Shown in pieces: positions 43,371-55,300 of a DNA stretch of 64,000 nt. Within the stretch, counting starts at the first letter, position 1; every line of letters starts with the position of its first letter. This stretch comes from Oidiodendron maius Zn (lineage: Eukaryota; Ascomycota; Leotiomycetes; Myxotrichaceae), in contig KN832904.1 of the NCBI GenBank assembly GCA_000827325.1, forward strand, positions 1-64,000. Reading direction: 5' to 3'. Under the pieces are notes generated by a model. That model made no database searches. It was not told the origin of the DNA and saw nothing but the letters and a program-made list of their open reading frames with translations. The position numbers were made by a program, and so were the translations under genes.

Positions 43371-46300
43371 ATGCCGGACTTAAACGGAGTTTCGCCAGAA
43401 TTGGCTGTCAATGATGAGAATGCATCAAATGCATATTGGAAGAATATTACCAAAAGTCTGCCATCGGCTATGCTGCAGATACCCGGGCAGAGGCCTCAAG
43501 TGCACGATGTCTGGCTGCCAACAACGGTGGAAATGGCTACAGCAGATGCTCGAACCCATATAATATCTGAGTCCATTATTTTGGTAGCCTGGGGTCTGCT
43601 TCTCCGAAGCTACGTTGGTGGTGGTGAAGTTTGCTTTGGATACACGGCGACCGAACATCCATATCGCAAAGAGGAGTCCACGCTCACTCCCGAAAAGGCG
43701 GTAAACTTACTCATTTGTCAAATGAAAGTCGAAAATTCAGATTCTATTCTTAACACCTTACAGACCGCGGAGATGCATTACAAAGAAGCTTTGCAATATA
43801 TTAACCACTCTTTAACTAGTGGAGAACTTGGCCTTGGATCTTCAAATACTTCTCTGTTTAATACCATGGTTCTTCTCAGGAAAAGTGATGGGCTGGAACA
43901 GTCTCGGTGCACAGATGATGCCTCTTCGGTAGGTTCCAAAATTCAATGCTTGTATCTGACAATGCATTGACCAAATCGTAGATTTTATATCCAGATGCTC
44001 ATATGATATTAAGCGTCGATAATATTAAAACATCTGGGATAACTCTGTGGCATAACGCTTCATACTTTGGGTCTACTCAAGCTTTATCCATTGCTCGCAC
44101 CCTGGAGAATATTCTGAATTTCTTGTTAAGTGATGACAGTTCTCGAGAAATTGGGAATATGGAAATATTACCCAACATTGACAGAGATCGCATTCGAGAG
44201 TGGAATCGATCGATTACTCTGCCAATGGGCTTATGCGTTCATCAACTAGTTGAGCGGCAGGCAATTCTTACACCCAACGCAACAGCGGTGTGCTCTTGGG
44301 ATGGTAATTTATCTTATGGCGATCTGGATCGCATGTCTACCCGCCTTGGCCATCATTTAGTTCACCAACTTGACGTCAAAATCGAATCTTTGGTTGGATT
44401 TGTGTTCGAGAAGTCCTTGCTAGCCGTAGTAACGGCCATAGGTAGGTTACTGTATATGTCAAAACTGCCACCGACGCTGATCCAGTTGTTAGCGATCTTA
44501 AAGTCCGGGGGAATCTGCGTGCCGCTTGATACCCGTCATCCTCAAAGCAGACTTAACAGTACAATGAATGATTCCGGAGTCAATATCGCTTTAAGTTCAT
44601 CGGCGTTTGGTGACCGAATATCGGGTAACACATCGAGAAAACTGCTCGTAGTAGACAATGCACTTTTTGCTGAGATGCCGGATTACTTTCCTAACGAAGC
44701 ATGCTCGGCTGTTCGGCCTGAGAATGGCGCATTCTTAATGTTTACTTCTGGTAGCACTGGTAAACCTAAGGGAATTTTAACAGAGCATGATGCTTTCGCC
44801 ACGAGCTGTCGCGACCACGGTGCAGCAATGCAGATTACAAGCCAATCACGCACCTTTCAATTTTCGGCGTATAGCTTCGACTCGAGTTTCAGCGATATGT
44901 TCTGCACATTCATGTCTGGAGGATGCGTATGTGTGCCATCTGATCATGATCGACTGAACAATCTGACCGATTCTATCAACCGTCTGAAAGCAAATGTCTT
45001 GTCTATCACACCAACCGTGGCAGATCAATTACTTCCGGAGGACTTAAAGACTTTGAAGGTACTTGTTGCTGGTGGTGAGCCTTTAACGGAGAGTATTGTG
45101 TCAAAATGGGCTGATCGAGTCACATTGATAAACATTTACGGCCCTACAGAATGTGTAAGTGCTTCTTACAACTTTCACTCGCTATTGTGGAATGATCATG
45201 ATACTTACTACGGAGATTTGTTTTAGGCTGTCTGGTGCATAGCGACGGATCGTATTCAAATAAGCCATGCTGCTAGTAACATAGGACGCGCGGTATGTGG
45301 GCGTACATGGATAGTGGACAGCTCAAACTATCAGAGCCTTGCGCCAGTTGGGGCCATTGGAGAGCTTCTTATTGAGGGTCCAATTTTGGCTCGCCACTAC
45401 CACAAACTTCCAAATGAAACCCGAGATGCGTTTGTCGATGCCCCTGACTGGATTAATAATACTAGTCATGGGTTAAAGCGACGGTTATACCGGACCGGCG
45501 ACCTGGTGCAGTATTGTGAAGATGGTACGATTAACTACATCCGCAGGATGAGCACGGAGGTGAAAATCGGTGGCCAGCGAGTCGAGCTGAGTGGAATTGA
45601 ACATGCAATTAAATCTTGTCTCCCACTTGGTACTGATGTTGCTGTGAGCCTCGTAAAGGTCACGGCAAAGAAGCCCATACTAGTATCGTTTATCTGCCTC
45701 AAAACCATACCTGGAGATGATGATCTGGCTATCAATAAGCGATCAATTCACATAATCGCAGACTTGAAGCGCGATCTCGCTGAATTGCTGCCAGCGTACA
45801 TGGTCCCGTCCTCAATATTCTCTACAAGACGTATTCCATTGACAAACTCTGGCAAATTAGACCGGGCCCGTCTGAATAAAATAGCCCTCAGCCTGCTTAT
45901 GGAAGATGCCAATGGGAACAATCACGTCCTGAATGGACAAAAGTACAACTTCACAGCACAGGAGAGTCAATTAAGACAGCTATGGGCTCTTTCACTCGGT
46001 GTGCCCGAAGCGGCTATAAAAGCAGAGTCGAACTTTCTGTCTCTCGGAGATTCAATAGCGGCCATGAAACTTGTTGGACTGGCACGTAGGAGCGGCCTAG
46101 CTCTCACCGTGGCCGATATTTACAACTTTCCGGTTCTCTCGGAGCTGGCCCTTCGTGGTGTTCAGACTCTGGGCGGGAGCGGGGAAGAACAGGAAGTAGT
46201 TCCTTTTGTTATGTTAAAGGGTAGCGCAAATCCTCTTAGACAGGCCATGTCGCAGTGCAATCTGCAAGCAGATGTTATTGAGGACATATATCCATGCACG

Positions 46301-49300
46301 CCGCTCCAAGAGGGACTTATGGCCCTCTCGGCGAAGGAACCAGGAACCTACCTCGCACAATATATCCTAAAGCTGAAGTCCACTGTCAGTACATCGCGGT
46401 ATAAAGACGCTTGGGATCACGTCATTCAGACCAACGGTATTCTGCGCAGTAGAATGTTTCAATCCGACAACCAAATTCTCCAGGTCGTGGTGAAAGAACG
46501 GCTTAAGTGGCAGTCTGTGACAGATCTTCAGGAATATCTCCTCGACGATAGGAAAACCACAATCGGGTTTGGAGATCCTCTGGTCCGCCTGGCAATGGTG
46601 AATCAAAATGGATGTCCAGCCGTCGTCGTCCTCACACTTCATCATTCTGCCTACGATGGTTGGTCGCTCCCTTTGATGTATAAACAAGTCGAGAACGCAT
46701 ACCATGGACTGGTACAGAATCCACCGCCTTCGTTCAGCATATTTATACGGCACCTGGCCACGGCTGATAGAAATATCTCAGAAATGTATTGGCGTACGCA
46801 ACTTCGTGATGCTAAGGCTCTCACATTTCCTTTGACATCCGCTTCTCACGGCCTCCAACCGCGTGCGAGAAGCACCGTGGGACAGAATTTAAGTTTTGCT
46901 AAGCCAGCACAATCTGAGATCACAACATCCATTCTCATCCGCGCAGCATGGGCACTATTGATCTGCCAACATTGCCTCACCGACGACGTGGTAGTAGGAA
47001 CTACGCTCTCGGGACGTAATGGTCCAGTTGCAGGTGTGGGCGAGATGGTGGGACCGACAATTACCACAGTGCCCGTAAGAATCCGGCTGGTGGCATCACA
47101 AACTGTAGAAGATTTCTTGCGACAACTTCAGGACCAGGCTACGGAGATGATACCGCACGAACATTATGGACTACGTGATATCAGCCGCCTTGGTAATGAA
47201 GGACAAATTGCATGCAGCTTTCAAAGTCTTCTACTCGTTCAGCCCCCCAATGAGCCATCCACAGAAAGACTCTGTGACTTTGACACTGCGCCGGAAGAGG
47301 CTGAGGAGATTGGCACATATATCTTGACCTTGCAAGTATGGACTGAAGACACCGGCGCACAAGTATTTGCCAGTTACGACGCAAATATAATAGACGGTAT
47401 TTACGTACAGCGGCTTCTCTACCAGCTAGAACATATCATTAAACAATTGTGCGCCCAGCCGCTGGCCTTCGTTCAAGACGTCAAGGCAATCAGTCAGCAT
47501 GATATACATCAGATCAGGGCATGGACAGGCGAGGGGCCTGAATTCATTGACCGATGCGTAAATGACATTTTTAAAGACAGAGTCCTCGAGAATCCAGATG
47601 CAGCCGCAGTTGATGCCTGGGATGGCGCTGTGTCTTACGGTTTGCTGGATGAATTGTCTTCTCGACTCGCCTGTCACTTGGTACATCTTGGCATAGGCCC
47701 AGAGATTACAGTTCCCCTGCTATCCGAGAAGTCCCTTTGGGCACAAGTGGCCCTCCTTGGCATTATCAAAGCCGGTGGAGTTTTTGTTCTCCTAGATCCT
47801 GACCATCCAGTAGCCCGCCTGCAAGAAATAGTCAGAGACGTCAATGCAAAATTGATTGTGAGCTCTGTTCAATACGCACAGTTGTGCTCTTCCTTCGGCC
47901 CAAGTGTTTGCACTGTCAGCAAGTCCATGATAGACGAACTCCCCAAATCTCCAGGGTCACCACGCACCAACTTGACTCCTAGAAATGCATTATACATTCA
48001 TTTCTCCTCAGGAACAACAGGGAAGCCAAAGGGCACAATTATCGAGCACTGCTCATATGCGACATCCGCCCATGCAACCGGCAGAGCTATAGATCTCAAC
48101 CGAACTCCTACTTCAAACAAAAGGGTATTCCATTTTGCTTCGCAAAGCTTTGACCCGTGTATTGATGAAATGCTTGGCACCCTCATACGTGGCGGCTGTT
48201 TATGTATTCCCTCGGATTTCGATCGGAATAATAATCTCGTTGTGGCGATCAACCGATTTGACTGCAACCACGCTACATTCACTCCATCTTTCGGGCGGTT
48301 GATCTCACCGAAGGATGTCCCAGGTCTACGAGCAGTGGTACTCGGTGGCGAATGCCTGACGGATCAAGACGTGGAACACTGGAAGGGGGTGGAACTGTTC
48401 AATGCATATGGGCCTAGCGAAACCACAGTGACATGCAGCGTCAAACGCTCTCCAGGGATTAATGGCAGTGATGCGCGAAGCCTAGGCTTAGCAATTAACT
48501 CCGCCAAATTTTATATTGTGGAACCGCAGAATCACCATCAACTCGCGCCAATAGGGGGTATTGGTGAGTTGGTAATTGATAGTCCAACGGTTGGGCGTCA
48601 TTACTTGAACGACCCTATTAAAACAGAGCAGGCCTTTGTGGAACGGCCAGCATGGGTTGGGAGAGATGCAGTACCGTTGGACCGGAAACTTTATCTTACC
48701 GGCGATTTGGTACGTTATGCGGCTAATGGAGAGTTCATATTTCTTGGACGCAAAGATCTCCAAGTCAAGCTCCGGAGCCAAAGACTCGAATTACCGGAAG
48801 TTGAGGACCATATCCAGAGAATTCTTCCAATTACAAGTGAGGTTGTAGCAGAGCTTGTTACTGCTCTGGATGGAAAGAGTCCCATATTGATAGCATTTGT
48901 GCGAGTTGAGCCGGACGATGAGGATATAAAATCATTTTCGGATGATCGAATAGCTTTACGAAATGACTGGGTAAAACTGGTCAGGGAGATAGAGATCCAG
49001 CTTGCAAAAGCAGTTCCTGTTTATATGATACCGTCTGCTTATATACCTTTGAAGCAGATCCCATTTACAAACTCGCGCAAAATCGATCGACAGGCTCTCA
49101 GAGCTATGGCGGCAAGCTTAACAACAGATGAACTAGCCGCATTCTCTGCTGCCCATAAATCGAAGAGGCTAGTGTCATGCGATTTAGAAAGAAGAATGCA
49201 GCGTCTCTGGTCTGTTGTTCTGGGAATCCAACCTTCCAGTATTGGCATGGATGATAGCTTTTTTCGGCTTGGCGGTGATTCCATCGACAGCATGAAACTC

Positions 49301-52300
49301 GTCTCAGCAGCCCGTGGCGAAGGTCTTTCTCTGACAGTAGGGAATGTCTTCCGCTATCCACGCCTATCCGAAATGTGTATGATGCTCAGTGCCAGCACCT
49401 CGGTCAACGATGAGAGTGAGGTGAATGCTTATTCCTTACTTGAGTCGGAAGATTCCATTAATTATACCCGAAACGAGGCCAGCCAGCAGTGCCAAATAGA
49501 TATTAATTGGATTGAAGATATCTATCCGTGCACGCCACTCCAGCAGGGCCTATTAGCTGTGTCCATGAAATACCCGGGTATGGAAATGGCGCAGAGCGTT
49601 TTTCCACTGCCGAGAGATGTAGACATGGCTCGATTCAAAGGAGCCTGGGAAGCTGCGGTGCGACGAAATGCAATCCTTCGGACTCGAATAATACAGACAA
49701 AGTTGGAAGCTTTGCAGGTCGTCACCTTAGAACCTATTCCTTGGCTCTCTGGTCATAACTTGGCCACTTATTTAACCGATGATCGGCGGAAGATAATGCA
49801 GCTCGGAGAAAGATTCTGCCGCTTTGCAATCATCGAAGAGGAGAAGTCGAATCTCTATCACTTCTGCCTCTCGATTCACCATTGCCTTTACGATGGATGG
49901 TCTTGGAACTTGATGATCAAGGAAGTTGAAGATATTTATCAAGGGAAATTATTGGCCAAGTTCCCCCAATTCAACAAGTTCATTGAGTATATACAAGCTC
50001 AAAACAGCGATGGCAAATCCAAGGATTTTTGGAAATCCAAATTCTCTGATCTTAGCGCATCCAGTTTCCCGAAGCTGCCATCTATTTCATACATGCCTTG
50101 TGCAAATGCCCTCATAAGGAGACTGGTTCCATTATCAACAGCCGTTTCCAAGGATATAACTATTTCAAACATGATTCGAGCAGCATGGGCAGTAATCATG
50201 TCAGCATACACAGAGAATGACGATGTAGTATTTGGATCAACAGTCACTGGTCGTAACGCTGCCATTGTGGGTATCGAAGGCATCGTTGGACCTACATTTG
50301 CAACTGTTCCCTTGCGAGTCCAGTTGGACAAGACCCAGAGCGTTGATCAGTACCTGCAGGATCTACAAGCCAACTTCAATGGAATGGATGGTTTTGAGCT
50401 GCTAGGCTTGCAAGCTATCAAGCAAGCTAGCATGGAGGCTGCAATGGCCTGTGAATTTCAGAGCATTATTATCGTTCAACCTCAGACGACCGATGATAAG
50501 AGGACGGGTATTCTGCAAGGACAACAAGATCGAGAGGAGATGTCTACCTTCAACAATTACGGTATAATGCTAGAGTGCGAGCCAAGTTCAGAAAGTGTCT
50601 TGATCAATGCAAGTTTTGACTCGAATGTCGTAGGAAAATTTCAGATGTCCAGAATCCTTGGGCAATTCTCACACGTTCTTCAGCAACTGCAGCTCGGTGG
50701 CGCTTTAAAGCTGATTGATATTGAGATTATTAGCCCTGAGGATTATGAGCAGATTGGAAAATGGAATAGTGACGATCCAGAAGTCGTCCATGAATGCATC
50801 CATAATGTCATACATGACCAAGCAATTTCGAGCCCAGATGCTCAGGCAATCTGTTCGTGGGATGGCAACATGACATTCTCAGAATTAGATCAAGTGTCGG
50901 ATCTTCTTGCGGCACAATTACGAGAACTTGGAACCGGCCCTGGATGGACGGTGCCACTGAGTTTTGCTAAGTCTAGATGGGCTATCATTGCCATGATGGC
51001 TGTGATGAAAACTGGTAGCGCATTTCTCCTACTTGACCCAGTCCACCATCCAGTACAGCGATCAAGTAGTCTCATAAAAGAAGTTTGTGCTAGAGTTTTG
51101 ATATCTGATCCCGAATACTCCAACGTGTTCGAATCGATAGTGGATTCGGTTGTCGTCCTGTCACCAACACATGCAGAGGCTCTTCTCCGACGCAATATAG
51201 TGGCTGGAAATGATTGCAATCCGGATAATGCACTCTGCGTATTGTTCACCTCTGGAAGCACGGGAAAACCAAAGGGGATCGTCCACACACATTCTGGATT
51301 ATGCTCCAGCTTCAAAGCCTTTGGGCCTGGATTGTTCCTCGACTCAAGCTCGCGAGTTTTGCAGTTTGCGGCGTACGCCTTTGATGCATCTATTGGTGAT
51401 ATTCTTGCGACCCTGATGCATGGAGGTTGCGTTTGTATTCCATCCGAGCACGACCGGATGAATGATCTTGCTGGCTCCATTCAAAGGCTGGACGCGAACT
51501 GGGCCCAATTTACGCCATCGCTCGGAAGGACGATAGATCCGTCAACGGTTCCAACTTTGAAGACTGTTGTGCTTGGTGGTGAGGCATTACTTCAAGGAGA
51601 TGTGAATCTCTGGGCTGAGAAGGCACATTTAATCTCCGCATATGGTCCAGCGGAATCATCGCTTTGCATTGCTGGAACCCTGCAAAATGGAAAGCGCTGC
51701 CCGCCAAACCTAGGATTCCCTCTTGGATGTCGGACCTGGGTTGTCGATATATTGGACAATAATAAGCTATGTCCTATTGGCGTGGTTGGAAACTTGGTAA
51801 TCGAGGGCCCTGTGAATGCTGCTTTGGGTTATTTGAACGATCCCGAGAGGACTGCTGCATCCTTTCTAGACTCTCATGCTGCAATCGAAGCAGTCTGCGG
51901 GACACGACCTCACAGAATGTACAATACTGGTGATTTAGTCCGATATAGTTCTGACGGAAGTGTCGAGTTCGTGACCAGACGTGACACACAAATCAAGCTT
52001 CGCGGTCAACGAATCGAACTGAGTGATGTTGAGTTTAACTTACACGAAATCCTTGCTGCTAAAGGCCATGCTGTTGATTCAGCGGCAGGAATGATTTTTA
52101 TCAATGGAAATAGCACCAAGACGATGCTGGCAGCGTTCGTATGCAACGAGAAATGGTGTGAACCCTCAACTGAACCGGGAGCGGAAGCAGACTTGAATAA
52201 CTTGCACTCATACATGACAACCACCATGTCATCTAAGCTACCAAATTATATGATACCTTCCATTATTATCCCAGTCAAAAAAATGCCCCGAACGACATCC

Positions 52301-55300
52301 GGGAAGATTGATCGAAAAGCGCTTTCTAGCTATGCCATAAACTTAGGTCCAGATCGGCTTATGGCGTACACACGGACGAAGAGAACTGGAGAACCAATCA
52401 AGACGGAACCGGAAAGAAAATTGCGCTCATTATTTGCCAGATGTCTGGACTTGAGTGAGACTGATATTTATGCCGACGACATGTTTGCCAGACTTGGTGG
52501 TGACTCAATCCAGGCAATGCGCCTGGTGGCTATGGCACGAGATGAAGGCCTGTCATTAACTGTGGCTGATATATTTACCCTGCCAAATCTGTCCGCTCTT
52601 GCCATTTCCTGCTCTTCGGAAGCCCGTAGCAGTAATATGGTAGATCCGAATCGGATTTCTGATGACCTTGCAGTCGATAATTTATCAAAATCGCCTGAGT
52701 TAGAAAGCATTATTCTAAATTATGGCCTGAACCCAGATAAAATCCAGGATATTTACCCGTGCACCCCGCTCCAAGAAGGATTGATGTCTTTATCCATTAT
52801 ACGAGATGGATCCTACGTTGCGTATAACGTATTTGAACTACCACCAAACTTGGACGTTGTAAAGTTCAAGGATTCCTGGATAAGAACTGTCCGCCTCAAT
52901 CCAATTTTACGAACTCGATTTATCCAAATCAATAAACTCATGATACAGATTGTGATCGATGAAGACTTAGACTGGCGGACTGGGTGCGACCTTATTGAGG
53001 ACGTCAAAAAGGAACGCGAGTCAATCATGGCCTTCGGAACTCCACTGAATCGCTTCAAACTAGTTTCAGATACGAAAACGGACAAAACTTTCTTCTTGTG
53101 GTCATCCCATCATGGCACATATGACAGTTGGTCTATGAATATTATACTTAAACAAGTCAAAGATTATTATAAAAACGCCATGGTCACAGAAGGCCCTAAA
53201 TTCAGCTCTTTCATCAAGTATGTGTTAAATACAAACAAAAGTTCAGCAGCATATTGGGCAGATCAATTTGAATTTGGCGCTCCTTTGAGTTTTCCATTGC
53301 TTCCAACTACAGCTTATCAACCCAAAGGAAGATCTTCCATTCATTCTTCGATTTCGTTAGAAAGAGTTACAGGCTCCAACATTACAACGTCAACAATAGT
53401 TCGTGCTGCCTGGGCAATATTGCTAAGCCAGTATTCCAATGATCCACGCAACGTATTGATGGGCACCGTTCTATCAGGCCGTTCAGTCCCTGTCGTTGGC
53501 GTGGAATCTATTGCAGGCCCGACAATATGTACTGTCCCTATCGCTGTTCAGATCGATCAATCGCAAACAACTAGACGTTTTCTTGAAGTAATTCAGCACC
53601 AGTGGTTAAAAATGATCCCACATGAGCATTTTGGTCTTCAGAATATTGCTCGCTTGAGCAGCGGTTGTAAAGCTGCATGCAACTTTCAGAATCTGCTTGT
53701 TATTCAACCAACAGAGCAGGGTGATTTGCAAAATACCGATGTGATGGGCAAATGTATAGACATGGACGACGGGTCAAATTTCTACACTTATGCATTAACG
53801 ATGCAATGTACCATTGCCCAGTCAGGTATCCACATTTCGGCTACTTTTGACGACAAATTGACAGAACCAAACCATGCGCAGAGGATTGTCAACCAATTTA
53901 GCCATATTATTTCCCAACTTTATTTAGAGAGTTCTAACCAAATTATTGCAGATTTGGAAGTTATTAGCCCGGAAGACAAACGCGAATTGCAAATGATCCA
54001 GGCCGAAACTTCCAAAGCCTATTGGCAGAAGGAATTCGAAGATTGGACACCACAACCATTTCCCTTACTACCGAGTTTAGAGTATAAACCATTCGCGAGA
54101 TCAACTTACCAAAGTGAAATCAAGTTTGACCGAAAGCGAAATTCACAATTTACAAACTCCACTCTTGTGCACGCCGCTTGGGCACTTTTAGCTTCTCAGT
54201 ATATCAATTCGAATGATGTGGTTTTTGGATCTACATTATCAGGACATAATCCATCCGTCTTATCAGCTGAAGACATGAGTTCAATCCGGAATACAATACC
54301 AGTCCGTGTTAAAATTGATACAGAACGCAGCATGAGCGGATTTCTACAAGATCTTCAGCATCAATCAACAGAGAGAATTCCATTCGAACAAACAGGGCTT
54401 AACAAGATCAAAATATTTAGTCAATTATGCCAAGAAGCTTGTAATTTTCAGAGTCTTCTTAAGATACGAGATTTTCAAGAAGCAAAGTCCTCAAAGGAGG
54501 GAATGTATGATGTTGATGAATCTCCCACCGATGTCGAGTCATTCAATCAGTACGCCCTATTCGCATCTTGGAGTCTCAGTCATGCTGGCGCAGAGGTAGT
54601 AGTTTACTTCGATGAAGAGGTTTTGGATCAGCACCAAGTGCAGAGGCTCATGAGACAATGTGGTCATTTGCTAAACGTCCTTTCCATCGAGGACGACAGA
54701 CCACTGAAGGACCTTAAATTAATCAACGAATTCGACTTCAAAGAAATTGTAGACTTAAATAGGAACGTTCCTATCTTGCAACAAATCTGCTTGCAGGATC
54801 TGATTAAGCCCGGATTCAGCGAGCCACAAGCCACGGCAATCGATTCTTGGGATGGTTGTTTCTCATATGCTGAGCTGGAAGAGTTATCGAGTCTCTTAGC
54901 ATCGTACTTAACCACGCTTGGCGTAGGTCCTGAAGATATTGTGCCGCTTTGCTTCGATAAGTCCAAGTGGGTAATTGTTGCTGCACTTGGAGTGATAAAA
55001 TCTGGAGGTGCATTTGTTTTCTTTGATCCCCATCACCCCAGGGCTCGACTCGAATTTAACATCAAAAACCTCGAAGCAAAGGTTATTTTGAGTACGAAGA
55101 GTTATAAAGACATCTGTGGCCTAGACGTGACAATACAGCGTGTCATTCTTGATGCCGAACTACTTTCTGGCCTCAAAATGACATCTAAATCAGCCGTCCA
55201 AGATATCAAGGTCCAGCCTACCAACACTGCATATGTTCTCATGACATCTGGTACTAGTGGAATGCCCAAAACAATTGCTCATGATCATGTCTCTGTCTGT

